Source: Achromobacter pestifer
Lineage (GTDB): Bacteria; Pseudomonadota; Gammaproteobacteria; Burkholderiales; Burkholderiaceae_B
Assembly (NCBI RefSeq): GCF_902859625.1
Contig: NZ_CADIJX010000001.1
Coordinates: 310,001-374,000 of the forward strand
DNA: 64,000 nt
Reading direction: 5' to 3'
A program made the translations under genes and the position numbers. This document shows, piece by piece, positions 48,409 to 56,930 of this stretch (its first letter is position 1; each line of letters starts with the position of its first letter). The notes under the pieces were generated by a model. That model did not search any database. It was not told the DNA's origin and saw nothing but the letters and a program-made list of their open reading frames with translations.

Positions 48409-49158
48409 TCAGGCGGCCGGCCGGATCGCGGCCAGCTCGTCGGTGAAAATGCCGTCGATGCCCCAGTCCAGCAGCAAGCGGGCGCGTTCGGGGTCATTGA
48501 CGGTCCAGGCCGCGATCCGATAGCCGGCGGCGTGCACGGCGTCGATCAGTTCGCGGGTTGCGTCCTTCTGATTGATGTTCAGGGCAACGCAGTCGTACTT
48601 GACCAGGCGTTCACGCCAGTCAGCGGGCACTTTTTCCACCAGCAGCGCGCGCGGCAGCTCGGGCGCCACGTCCAGGGCGGCTTGCAGCGCGGCTTCGGCA
48701 AACGAAGACAGCAGCGGGGGCGTGCCGGCGTCTTTCCACAATTCGCGGGCGGCCAGGGCCACTGCGGCGCCCGTTTCGGCTTCGCGGCCGGGGCAGGGCT
48801 TGATTTCGACGTTGCTGGCGATGTGGTTGGCCACCGTGTAGCGGGCCACTGCGGCGAAGGTCGGCAGGGGTTCGCCGGCATAGGCTGCCGAGTGCCAGCT
48901 GCCGAAGTCCAGTTGCGCCAGTTCCGAATAGGTCTTGCTGGCGGCCGGGCCGTGTCCGTTGGACGTGCGATCGACGTCATCGTCGTGCATCAGCACCAGA
49001 ACGTTGTCTTGGCTCAGTTTCACGTCGTATTCAAACATCGTGAAACCGTGCTCGGCGCCGACGCGCATGGCGGCCAGCGTGTTCTCCGGCGCCAAACGGC
49101 CGCCGCCGCGATGCGCGATGTAACGGGAATAGGGCCAGGAGGGCAATTTTGCGGTCAT
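48409..49158 (-). CDS. ugpQ: Glycerophosphodiester phosphodiesterase (cytoplasmic, UgpQ-like)
   Basis: This enzyme hydrolyses glycerophosphodiesters to glycerol-3-phosphate and an alcohol. The 249-residue TIM-barrel protein shows the catalytic His16 and His58 (AHRGGGRLAPENT and LMHDDDVDRT) and metal ligands Glu43/Asp45 (FEYDVKLS). Near the C-terminus are AAWTVNDPERARLLLDWGIDGIFTD. There is no signal peptide, so it is cytoplasmic. It lies 13 bp upstream of rlmJ on the same strand. Confidence 0.94.
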   Translation of the reverse strand: MTAKLPSWPYSRYIAHRGGGRLAPENTLAAMRVGAEHGFTMFEYDVKLSQDNVLVLMHDDDVDRTSNGHGPAASKTYSELAQLDFGSWHSAAYAGEPLPTFAAVARYTVANHIASNVEIKPCPGREAETGAAVALAARELWKDAGTPPLLSSFAEAALQAALDVAPELPRALLVEKVPADWRERLVKYDCVALNINQKDATRELIDAVHAAGYRIAAWTVNDPERARLLLDWGIDGIFTDELAAIRPAA

Positions 49159-49258
49159 TTGGGTGTTGCTTGTGGTTCTTATGGACAGGGTTGCAAGGAT
49201 ACTCCTTCTTGAGCGCCGCCCCCTCGCGGGGGCGGCAGGCGACTGCGGCGCGGGGGTG

Positions 49259-50548
49259 TTACTTTTTCGTCTTGTCCTGGGACACGTCCATGATCATCCG
49301 GGTCGCCAGATACAGGCGCGGCACGATGCTGTTGATCTGGATGTATTCGGCATCGTTGGAATGGGCGCCGAAGCCGCTCAGCCCCATGCCTTCGATGACG
49401 GGCCCACGGGCTTTCAGGGCTGCGAACGCCGCATCGGTGCCGCCGCCGCTGGCGCGATCGACGACTTTCAGCGGCAAATCCAATTCCTGATAGACCTGCA
49501 CGCCATGTTGGGCCAGGGCGCGCGACGCGGCCGTGGCTTCCAGCGGCGGGCGGCGCACTTCAAATTTCACGCTGACCTTAGATTCGGGCAGCAGCTTCTT
49601 CTGGACGCGCTCTTCCAGCGTGCGCGCCAGCGCGTCGAAGTCCGACACCTTTAGCGCGCGGGCATCGGCCTGGGCCGTTGCCTGGCCCGGGATCACGTTG
49701 CGGTTGGTGCCGGCCTGGGCCACGGTCCAATTCAGTTTCAGGCCTTCCTCGGGCTTGGACAGCTTGTCCAGTTGCAGCAGTTGATGCGCCAGTTCATACA
49801 GTGCATTGACGCCCCCTTCGGGGCGGGCGCCGGCATGCGAGGTCTTGCCCTGCACCGTCAGGTATGCCGCGCCGATGCCGCTGGTGGCCAATGTCAGGCG
49901 GGCTTCGGCGCCGCCGCCTTCAAACGAGAAGATGGCGTCCTGGTCGGCACCCAGGCGCGTGATGGTGCTGCGGGCGCCCGGCGAACTGATCTCTTCATCG
50001 CCATTGATCAGCACCGTGATGGTGCCGAAGTCGCGAAAGCCCAGCTTCTGCAACAGGGTCAGGGTATGGATGATGGTCGCGACGCCGTGCTTGTCATCGG
50101 CGATGCCCAGGCCGTAGGCCTTGTCGCCGTCCACCCGGAAGGGCTGATCTTTCAGCATGCCGTTGCGGTAGACGGTATCCATGTGGGCGATCAGCATGAT
50201 CTTCTTGGAACCGGTTCCCTTGAATTCGGCGTGGACCATCGGGCCGACCTTCCCCGGGGTGTCGTCCAGGCGGAAGACATCGGTGGCGGGCACGATTTCC
50301 ACCGTGCCGCCCAGCGCCTTCAGGCGGTCGCGGATGAGCTCGGCGATGCGTTCGACGCCTTCGACGTCCTTGCTGCCGGATTCGATGTTGACCAGATCCC
50401 GCATGGTGTCCAGCATGGCCTGCTGCTGGCCTTGCGCGGCTTCGTGCACGGCAGCCACGGGCGCGGCAAGCGCCGCGTGCGCGCCGCCCAAAAAGGCCAG
50501 GGCGATACAAGTGCGCAGGACATGCAGGCGGGGAGAGGTAAGCGGCAT
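49259..50548 (-). CDS. M20-family metallopeptidase, carboxypeptidase G2-like, exported
   Basis: Exported zinc aminoacylase/carboxypeptidase of 429 residues with a signal peptide ending near ALAA (residue 29). It follows carboxypeptidase G2, which removes the C-terminal glutamate from folates. Zinc ligands and catalytic residues are in the right order: His122 (AHMDTV), Asp151 (GIADDKHG), catalytic Glu185 with Glu186 (GDEEISS), an acidic ligand near 210 (FSFEGGG) and His396 (GFGAHSNDAEY). The dimerisation domain lies between about 225 and 330. Periplasmic glutamate scavenging from folates or peptides is the likely role, by family. It is monocistronic. Confidence 0.93.
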   Translation of the reverse strand: MPLTSPRLHVLRTCIALAFLGGAHAALAAPVAAVHEAAQGQQQAMLDTMRDLVNIESGSKDVEGVERIAELIRDRLKALGGTVEIVPATDVFRLDDTPGKVGPMVHAEFKGTGSKKIMLIAHMDTVYRNGMLKDQPFRVDGDKAYGLGIADDKHGVATIIHTLTLLQKLGFRDFGTITVLINGDEEISSPGARSTITRLGADQDAIFSFEGGGAEARLTLATSGIGAAYLTVQGKTSHAGARPEGGVNALYELAHQLLQLDKLSKPEEGLKLNWTVAQAGTNRNVIPGQATAQADARALKVSDFDALARTLEERVQKKLLPESKVSVKFEVRRPPLEATAASRALAQHGVQVYQELDLPLKVVDRASGGGTDAAFAALKARGPVIEGMGLSGFGAHSNDAEYIQINSIVPRLYLATRMIMDVSQDKTKK

Positions 50549-50776
50549 TGATGGAACCCTTTATGTGGCCATGGAAAGGGGCGCCGGCGGATGCGCGCGG
50601 CGTCGGGGTGCCGCGCCGGTGGCGGGCTGACCCTGAAGGCCACGATACGAGCGTGTGACAGGCGCGAAAATGGTAATTTCCCGGGTTGACGGCCAGGGGC
50701 TTCCATGCGGCGGGGACAGATTGGACGGCCTTGGATGGGTGCCAAGAGATTCTCAAGCTCCCAGGCGGGCGGGAAA

Positions 50777-50785
50777 TGCTAAAAT
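50777..50785 (+). promoter_or_regulatory. Extended -10 promoter candidate for ppiD
   Basis: TGC-TAAAAT is a good extended -10 element. The matching -35 is weak. A start near 50792 would give a leader of about 110 nt that includes the hairpin at 50823. Confidence 0.4.
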
Positions 50786-50822
50786 CCGCCCGCTGACCCG
50801 GTAATGACCGGTATGGGAATAG

Positions 50823-50846
50823 GGCGAATCGAGTTCGCCTTTTTTT
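50823..50846 (+). terminator. Terminator-like hairpin in the ppiD leader
   Basis: GGCGAA (50823-50828) pairs with TTCGCC (50834-50839) around TCGAG, followed by seven T (50840-50846). No plus-strand gene precedes it within this divergent region, so it would end a very short transcript or attenuate ppiD. Confidence 0.65.
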
Positions 50847-50900
50847 ATGCGTTTTCGTGCGGCTCTGGTGATACCCCCGGAGTGCGGCAACAGGGATTCC

Positions 50901-52865
50901 ATGTTCGAATTTATTCGCAGCCATCGGCGCTGGATGCAGTTGATCCTGCTGCTTCTGATTGTGCCGTCCTTTTTTCTGGTCGGGATTTCTGGCTATGACA
51001 GCTTCATGCGCCAAGAGCCTGAGTTGGCAACGGTCGCTGGCCAGCCTATTTCGCGAGCCGAGTTTGATCAGGCGCACCGCAACCAGCTGGAGCAGTTCCG
51101 CCAGCGGATGGGCGCGCAGTTCGACCCGGCCGTGGTCGACACGCCGGCCATGCGCGAAAGCCTGCTGAACCAGCTGATCAATCAGCGCCTGCTGGCTAAC
51201 GTAGCCGTCGACAACCGTTTCACGGTGTCCGACGAAACGCTGCGCAACACCATCGCCGCCATTCCCGAAGTGCAGGACAACGGCCGTTTCTCGCCCGAGC
51301 GCTATCGCCAGGTGTTGGCGGCGCAGGGCCTGTCGCCGACCTCCTTTGAAGCCGGTCTGCGCCGCGACTTGGCGGTTGCCCGCGTGCTGGAACCCATCGG
51401 CCAATCCTCCCGCGCACCCGCGGAAGTGGTGACGGCGCTGGAAACCGCGTTGACGCAACAGCGTACGGTGCAACTGCGCCACTTCGCCGCTGCCGACTAC
51501 CGTTCGCAAATCACCATTACCCCGGCTGATATCCAGGCCTGGTACGACGCGAACAAGCAGCAGCTTCAGATCCCCGAGCAGGTCCAGGTGCAGTACCTGG
51601 TGTTGGACGAGGCCGCGGCCACGCAAGGCATCCAGGTCAAGGATGAAGACCTGGCGTCCTACTACGAGCAGAACAAGAACCGCTTCGGCCAGCCCGAACG
51701 CCGCCGTGCCAGCCACATCATGATCGAGTTGGCGCCGGGCGCCACGGAAGACGCGAAGAAGGCTGCCCGTGCCAAGGCTGAAGACCTGGCCAAGCAGGCT
51801 GCCGCCGATCCGGCGCAGTTCGCCGAACTGGCTCGCAAGAATTCGCAGGACGCCGGTTCGGCCGCCAATGGCGGTGATCTGGGCTGGCTGGCGCCGGGTA
51901 TGTTGACCGGCCCGCTGGAAAAGGCGATTTTCGGCCAAGCCAAGGACCAGGTGTCCGGCGTGGTGGAAAGCCCGTCTGGCCTGCATATCGTCAAGGTCAC
52001 CGAAATCCAGCCCGCGGCCATCAAGCCATTGGCCGAGGTCAAGGACCAGATCACGGGCGAAGTTCGCAAGCAGCTTGCCGCCGTGCATTTCTCGGAAATG
52101 GCCAGCCAACTGAACAAGCAGGTCTATGACCAGCGCGACAGCCTGCAACCCGCCGCTGACGCCGTGGGCTTGAAGCTGCGCACGGCCTCGGGCGTGACCC
52201 GCGAAGGTCTGCTGCCGGCCGACAAGGCTGGCCCGGGTGCCGCCGTTGATAGCCCCGATGCTGAACTTCTGGACAATCCGCGCGTGCGCCAAGTGTTGTT
52301 TTCGCCTGACGTGCTGCGTGAAAAGCAGAACTCGGGCGTGATCGAGCTGTCGCCGGCCACCATGCTGGCTGTGCGTGTTGCCGCCGTGGAACCGGCGCAC
52401 GTGCCGGCACTGGACAAGGTCAGCGACTCCATCAAGGCCAAATTGCTGGACGAGCGCTCGGCCGAAGCCGCCAAGAAGGCTGGCGAAGCCGCGCTGGCGG
52501 CCGACAAGGCCAACCCCTCGGCTGCACCCGAAGGATTCCAGCCTGCCGTGACGGTATCGCGTCAAGATCCGAAGGGCCTGCCGCAGCCGGTGGTGGACGC
52601 AGCGATGCGTCTGCCTGCCACGCAACTGCCCGGCTATGCCGGCGTGCAAGCGGGCATGGACTACACGCTGGTTCGCCTGGAAAAGGTCGAGGCTGGCACG
52701 GTGGAAGCGTCCGCCAAGGACCGCTTGGCGCAACAACTGTCGGGTGGCCTGGGTCAGGCCGAAATCGAAGCGATGCTGAAGATGCTGCGCGAACAGTACA
52801 AAGTGCAGGTACTGCCCAGCGCCACCGAAATCATCCGCGGTGAACAACCGCAGGCGGCGGGCTGA
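50901..52865 (+). CDS. ppiD: Membrane-anchored periplasmic peptidyl-prolyl isomerase/chaperone PpiD
   Basis: PpiD is anchored in the inner membrane at the SecYEG translocon and helps newly exported proteins fold. Of the 654 residues, the first 11 are cytoplasmic and about 12-30 form the anchor (LILLLLIVPSFFLVGISGYD). A SurA-like N-domain follows, then a parvulin domain at roughly 265-365 (RRRASHIMIELAPGA...GGDLGWLAPGMLTGPLEKAIF...GLHIVKV), then a long C-domain. AGGGA lies before the ATG at 50901. A longer reading that begins in the leader is rejected. Confidence 0.96.
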   Translation: MFEFIRSHRRWMQLILLLLIVPSFFLVGISGYDSFMRQEPELATVAGQPISRAEFDQAHRNQLEQFRQRMGAQFDPAVVDTPAMRESLLNQLINQRLLANVAVDNRFTVSDETLRNTIAAIPEVQDNGRFSPERYRQVLAAQGLSPTSFEAGLRRDLAVARVLEPIGQSSRAPAEVVTALETALTQQRTVQLRHFAAADYRSQITITPADIQAWYDANKQQLQIPEQVQVQYLVLDEAAATQGIQVKDEDLASYYEQNKNRFGQPERRRASHIMIELAPGATEDAKKAARAKAEDLAKQAAADPAQFAELARKNSQDAGSAANGGDLGWLAPGMLTGPLEKAIFGQAKDQVSGVVESPSGLHIVKVTEIQPAAIKPLAEVKDQITGEVRKQLAAVHFSEMASQLNKQVYDQRDSLQPAADAVGLKLRTASGVTREGLLPADKAGPGAAVDSPDAELLDNPRVRQVLFSPDVLREKQNSGVIELSPATMLAVRVAAVEPAHVPALDKVSDSIKAKLLDERSAEAAKKAGEAALAADKANPSAAPEGFQPAVTVSRQDPKGLPQPVVDAAMRLPATQLPGYAGVQAGMDYTLVRLEKVEAGTVEASAKDRLAQQLSGGLGQAEIEAMLKMLREQYKVQVLPSATEIIRGEQPQAAG

Positions 52866-52896
52866 ACAAGCCCGCACCCAGGGGGCACGACAGCCC

Positions 52897-53562
52897 CTAG
52901 TTCAACAGTGGCCGCAGCGTCGGCCACACGTTGTCCAGCAATTGGGGCTGGGCATCCTCGTTCGGATGGATGCCGTCAGCCTGAAACAGCGCCCGGTTCG
53001 TTGCGATACCTTCCATCAGGAAGGGCACGAGCCGGGCGTTTTCGTCTTTGGCGACCGTGGGAAACAGCTGGGCGAAGCGTTGTGTGTAATCGCGGCCGTA
53101 ATTTGGCGGAATCTGCATGCCCACGATCAGCACTTGGGCATCGGCCTTGCGGGCAGCTTGCGCCATCGCGCGCAGGTTCTGCTCGGTCATGGCCAGTGAC
53201 AGGCCGCGCAGGGCGTCGTTGGAACCCAGTTCCAATACCACCACGGCCGGCGCGTGCTGGCGCAGCAGCGCCGGCAGGCGAGCCACGCCGCCACTGGTCG
53301 TGTCGCCGCTGATACTGGCGTTGACGACCTGGTACTTGGGGTATTGTTCTGAAACTCTGGCCGACAACAGCGGCACCCAGCCCGTGCCGCGCTTGATGCC
53401 GTATTCGGCGGATAGGCTGTCGCCCACCACCAATACGGTGCGCGCTGCGGAACCCTGGGCGGCGGCAGCGGTCTGAGCGTGGGCAGGGGACGCCATCACG
53501 GCGGCTGCCAGGGCGGTGGTCGCCAGGGCGGAAGTAAGACGCAGACGGGAAAATAGGCGCAT
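52897..53562 (-). CDS. tesA: Periplasmic GDSL esterase/lysophospholipase TesA
   Basis: SGNH-hydrolase of the TesA (thioesterase I/protease I/lysophospholipase L1) group, 221 residues after choosing the ATG at 53562. A signal peptide ends at AHA (residue 29). The blocks are GDSL with Ser49 (VVGDSLSAEYGI), the Gly block (SGDTTSGG), Asn in GSNDALRG, and Asp196/His199 in DGIHPNE. A much longer reading upstream runs antisense through the ATPase gene and is rejected. Its start codon overlaps the start codon of the divergent ATPase gene, as in the related E. coli tesA-ybbA arrangement. Confidence 0.94.
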   Translation of the reverse strand: MRLFSRLRLTSALATTALAAAVMASPAHAQTAAAAQGSAARTVLVVGDSLSAEYGIKRGTGWVPLLSARVSEQYPKYQVVNASISGDTTSGGVARLPALLRQHAPAVVVLELGSNDALRGLSLAMTEQNLRAMAQAARKADAQVLIVGMQIPPNYGRDYTQRFAQLFPTVAKDENARLVPFLMEGIATNRALFQADGIHPNEDAQPQLLDNVWPTLRPLLN

Positions 53563-54238
53563 GGATAGCAAGAATTCGATCGAGGTGAAAGGGCTGGGCA
53601 AGCGGGTGGCCGATGCCGGCGGGACGCTGTCTATCCTGGAAGGTATTGATTTTACGGTCGAGGCTGGCAGCGCCGTTGCCATCACCGGAAGCTCCGGGTC
53701 GGGCAAGTCCACCTTATTGGGACTGTTGGCCGGGCTGGATGTTCCCAGCATGGGAAGCGTACACCTGGCGGGGCAGGATCTGTTTGCGCTGGACGAAGAC
53801 GGACGCGCCCGCTTGCGCGCCAATCACGTGGGGTTTGTATTTCAGTCGTTTCAGCTGCTGCCGAACCTGACCGCGCTGGAAAACGTCATGCTGCCGCTGG
53901 AGCTGGCCGGGCAATCCGCCCGCGAGGCCGCGCAAGCCATGCTGGAGCGCGTGGGGCTGGGCGCGCGGCTGCATCATTACCCGCGCACACTGTCTGGCGG
54001 CGAGCAACAACGGGTGTCGCTGGCGCGCGCCTTCGTGGTGCAGCCTGACTTGCTGTTCGCCGATGAACCCACCGGCAGCCTGGACGCCGCGACAGGGGTC
54101 ACCGTCATTGACTTGATGTTCGATCTGCATCGCGAGCACGGCACGACGCTGGTGCTGGTCACGCACGATCCCCAACTGGCCGCCCGTTGCGGGCGTCAGT
54201 TGGTGTTGGCTGCGGGCCGGGTGGTGCAGGGCGCCTGA
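53561..54238 (+). CDS. ybbA: YbbA/LolD-like ABC transporter ATPase without permease
   Basis: This 225-residue ABC ATPase of the MacB/LolD/YbbA group has Walker A GSSGSGKST (43-51), Q-loop VFQSFQLLPNLTALENV, signature LSGGEQQRVSLARAF, Walker B LLFADEPTGSLD and H-loop LVTHD. The ATG at 53561 overlaps the tesA start codon in the opposite direction. In E. coli ybbA is followed by the permease gene ybbP; here the next gene is an unrelated minus-strand binding protein. The permease is therefore missing locally or encoded elsewhere. The promoter must lie inside the tesA coding region. Confidence 0.9.
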   Translation: MDSKNSIEVKGLGKRVADAGGTLSILEGIDFTVEAGSAVAITGSSGSGKSTLLGLLAGLDVPSMGSVHLAGQDLFALDEDGRARLRANHVGFVFQSFQLLPNLTALENVMLPLELAGQSAREAAQAMLERVGLGARLHHYPRTLSGGEQQRVSLARAFVVQPDLLFADEPTGSLDAATGVTVIDLMFDLHREHGTTLVLVTHDPQLAARCGRQLVLAAGRVVQGA

Positions 54239-54263
54239 GGCGCCCTGGCCGGCCTTGCTCAGA

Positions 54264-55247
54264 TCACTTGGCTTTGGCGACGGCCTGGTTCCAGGCGGCG
54301 ACCACGGCTTCGTAGTCGGTGGCGGCCGCGTCCTGGCTGATCGGGAAAATCTTGATCGTCGACAGGTCGGGCAGGGTGGTCAGGCTGGCCACCGCCACGT
54401 CGGTGCGGGTCGGGCGGCGGAAGTTCTTCACCAACTGCGCCTCTTGCGAGGCCTTGCTCAGCAGGCCGTCATACAGGGCCTTGGCCGCATCCAGGTTCTT
54501 CGCGCCCTTGATGATGAACATGCCTTCCGGCGCCAGGTAGCTGCCTTCGCTGGGGTAGACGAGCTTGATCTCTTTCTGCCCGCCCGCCACGTACTCCTGC
54601 GCGGCATATTCCAACGTCATGCCCACGGCGTATTCGCCCGCCGCCACGCCCTTGTAGGTGGTACCGGACGATGCGGTAATGACCGCGTTGGCGGCAATCT
54701 TGTCCAGCCCGGCCTGGCCAAACTGCTTGTACAGGCCGTACACCAGCATGTAAGCCGTGCCGCTCTTGGACGGATCGGTGATGGCGAACTTGTTCTTCCA
54801 CTGGGGCTGCATCAGGTCCGACCAGGTGGCAGGCGCGGGCAGGCCTTTTAACTGGCGTTCGTTGACCATCATCACCATGACGTGCACGTTCGTGCCCACC
54901 CATAGATCATCGGGGCCGCGGAATTCCGCCGGGATCTTGTCCAGGTCGGCCGGGCGATAGGCTTGCAGATGTTGGCGGTAGGCGCCCAGGGTGCCAAAAC
55001 CGCCGCTCCAGAACAGGTCGCCGCGCGGATTCTGCGATTCGGCTTCGATGCGCTTCATCATCGTCCCGGTACCGCCGGTGACGGGCTGCACGTTCAGCTT
55101 GGGGCTTGTCTTCTTCACCGCGTCCAGCGCGGTCTCGATGGTTTCCGTGTTGTTGGACGAGTACAGCACGACGTTCTGGGCCTGCGCGGCGCCCGTCGCC
55201 AGGGCGGCGGCCAGAACGCTGGTGTGAATCAGGTGCTTGAGTTGCAT
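54264..55247 (-). CDS. ABC transporter periplasmic binding protein (FbpA/AfuA or phosphonate type)
   Basis: This 327-residue family 1/AfuA-like binding protein has a signal peptide ending GAAQA (residue 23) and then NVVLYSSNNTETIETALDA. Segments such as SQNPRGDLFWSGGFGTLGAYRQ and KNKFAITDPSKSGTAYMLVYGLYKQFG fit ferric-iron and 2-aminoethylphosphonate receptors alike. The Tyr-Tyr dyad that holds iron in FbpA is not apparent, which weakens an iron assignment. It is the last gene of the three-gene minus-strand operon with the fused permease and ATPase. Confidence 0.9.
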   Translation of the reverse strand: MQLKHLIHTSVLAAALATGAAQAQNVVLYSSNNTETIETALDAVKKTSPKLNVQPVTGGTGTMMKRIEAESQNPRGDLFWSGGFGTLGAYRQHLQAYRPADLDKIPAEFRGPDDLWVGTNVHVMVMMVNERQLKGLPAPATWSDLMQPQWKNKFAITDPSKSGTAYMLVYGLYKQFGQAGLDKIAANAVITASSGTTYKGVAAGEYAVGMTLEYAAQEYVAGGQKEIKLVYPSEGSYLAPEGMFIIKGAKNLDAAKALYDGLLSKASQEAQLVKNFRRPTRTDVAVASLTTLPDLSTIKIFPISQDAAATDYEAVVAAWNQAVAKAK

Positions 55248-55270
55248 GGTGAGCCTTTGGATCGAGGGGG

Positions 55271-56917
55271 TTATTTGCCGGAGAAAAGCTTGATGCGGAA
55301 TGCCTTGACCGACACGATGATGGGCAAGACGATCACCGAGACCAGCGCGGCGCCGTAGGCCGACGCCATGCCGAGCCGGCCGCCATCAACCTGCCGGAAG
55401 ATGGCGATAGGCATGGTTTCCAGGCCGCCGCTGTAGGCCACGATGGACGCCGACAGTTCCGAGATCGTCGTCAGCCACATCAGGATGGCGGCCGAGATGA
55501 TCGACGCCTTCATGGCGGGCAGGATCACTTTGAAGAAGGTCATCAGCGGCGACACACCCAGGCTGATCGAGGCTTCCTCGATGGAGTCCGGAATATTGAA
55601 CAGCACCGACGATGCGTTGCGCACGGCGAATGGCAGGCGGCGCACGGTATAGCACAACACCATGATGCCGGAGGTGCCTGCCAGCACCAGCCAGCCCGTG
55701 TTGAAGGTCTGCACCAGCGCAATGCCCAGCACCGTGCCGGAGATCGTCAGCGGCAGCACCACGATGTAGTCCAGCACTTGCGTGAAGGCACTGCGCTTCT
55801 TGATGGTCAGATAGCTGACCAGCACGGCGAAGGCCACGCCCAGTACCGTCGCCAGCGATGCAAACTTCAACGAGTTCAGGATGGGTTCGGGTGCGCCGTG
55901 CACGGCGCGCTGCATGCTGGCCAGCGACCATTGGCCCCATTGCATGACCGGCCCGCTGGTCTTGGTGAAGGCGGCGACGAACACAATGATGAGCGGCAGC
56001 ATGGACAGCAGGATCACGAAGCCGACGCCGCCCGTGTACAGCGCGGCAGTCCAGGAGCGCACGCGCACGGCGGCCGGCGCGCGGCCCTGGGTCATGGTGT
56101 AGACCTTGCGTTCGACCACGCGCTTCTGGAAGAACAACACAATGGCGACAATGGCGATCGACACGACCGACATGGCACTTTGCAGGGTGGGGCTGCCGCC
56201 CATTTCGCTGACGAAGGTGTTGTACGTCATGACCGACAGCAGCGGCACGCGGCTGCCCAGCAGCATCGCCAGGGCGAAGTTGCCCACCACCAGCGTGAAC
56301 ACCACCAGCGCGTTGACCAGCACTGCGGGCAGCAGCACCGGCACCAGAACCCGCAGCTTGGTCAGGAAGGGCGGCGTGCCCAGGCTCAAGCCCGCTTCTT
56401 CCAACTGGCCGTCAAACCCGCGCAGCGCGGCCAGCACGCCCAGGTAGATATACGTGTAATAGACGAGCGTCATGGAAAACACCATGCCCGTCCAGCCGTA
56501 GAACGAGGGCAGCGATATGCCCGCGTCGCCCAGAAGATTGGTCAACAGGCCGTTGTTGCCCAGGATCAGCAGCCACGACTGGCCCACGATGATCTCGGGG
56601 ATCACGATGGTCAGCACCGGCAGGATCGCCACCAGATTCTTCAGCGGGAAGTCGTAGCGCGCCACCATGTAGGCGAATGGCACGCCCACCAGCACCGTGC
56701 AGGTGGTGACCGCCAGCCCCAGGATCAGCGTGTTGCCGAACGCCTCCAGGTATTGCGAGTCCGCCAGCAAGGCCTTGAAGCCTTCCATCGAAAAGCCGCC
56801 GTCTTGTCCGGTGACGCTGTTGCCGAACAGCACGCCCAGCGGATACAGCACGAAGAACAGCAACAGGACCAGACTGATCGCGGTCAGGATGCCCCAGGGC
56901 CACCATTTGATTTTCAT
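55271..56917 (-). CDS. ABC transporter fused permease (12 TM, FbpB/PhnU-like)
   Basis: Inner-membrane permease of 548 residues made of two BPD_transp_1 halves of about six helices each, the layout of ferric-iron (FbpB) and some aminoethylphosphonate transporters. EAA-type loops are visible in both halves: GQLEEAGLSLGTPPFLTKLRVL and DSIEEASISLGVSPLMTFFKVILP. It lies 13 bp downstream of the ATPase gene and 23 bp upstream of the binding-protein gene. It forms the channel for whatever the binding protein delivers. Confidence 0.93.
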   Translation of the reverse strand: MKIKWWPWGILTAISLVLLLFFVLYPLGVLFGNSVTGQDGGFSMEGFKALLADSQYLEAFGNTLILGLAVTTCTVLVGVPFAYMVARYDFPLKNLVAILPVLTIVIPEIIVGQSWLLILGNNGLLTNLLGDAGISLPSFYGWTGMVFSMTLVYYTYIYLGVLAALRGFDGQLEEAGLSLGTPPFLTKLRVLVPVLLPAVLVNALVVFTLVVGNFALAMLLGSRVPLLSVMTYNTFVSEMGGSPTLQSAMSVVSIAIVAIVLFFQKRVVERKVYTMTQGRAPAAVRVRSWTAALYTGGVGFVILLSMLPLIIVFVAAFTKTSGPVMQWGQWSLASMQRAVHGAPEPILNSLKFASLATVLGVAFAVLVSYLTIKKRSAFTQVLDYIVVLPLTISGTVLGIALVQTFNTGWLVLAGTSGIMVLCYTVRRLPFAVRNASSVLFNIPDSIEEASISLGVSPLMTFFKVILPAMKASIISAAILMWLTTISELSASIVAYSGGLETMPIAIFRQVDGGRLGMASAYGAALVSVIVLPIIVSVKAFRIKLFSGK

Positions 56918-56930
56918 GGCGTGCCTGCCC

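Larger units (their letters stand above)
50549..50900 (+). promoter_or_regulatory. 352-bp divergent region and leader upstream of ppiD
   Basis: It contains no gene. Notable elements are an extended -10 (TGCTAAAAT, 50777-50785) inside an 8-bp inverted repeat (50765-50772 with 50786-50793), and a terminator-like hairpin with seven T (50823-50846) between that promoter and the ppiD ATG. The left half (50549-50700) would carry the promoter of the peptidase gene, but none is clear. Confidence 0.55.

Noticed and set aside
50823..50846. Possible tRNA or tRNA remnant upstream of ppiD (GAATCGAGTTCGCC resembles part of a T-arm)
   Set aside because: No cloverleaf, acceptor stem or CCA can be built; the element folds as a simple hairpin with T-run.
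50094..52877. A 927-codon minus-strand reading opposite ppiD and into the peptidase gene
   Set aside because: It is the complement of ppiD and then an off-frame reading of the peptidase gene; no domain or start signal supports it.
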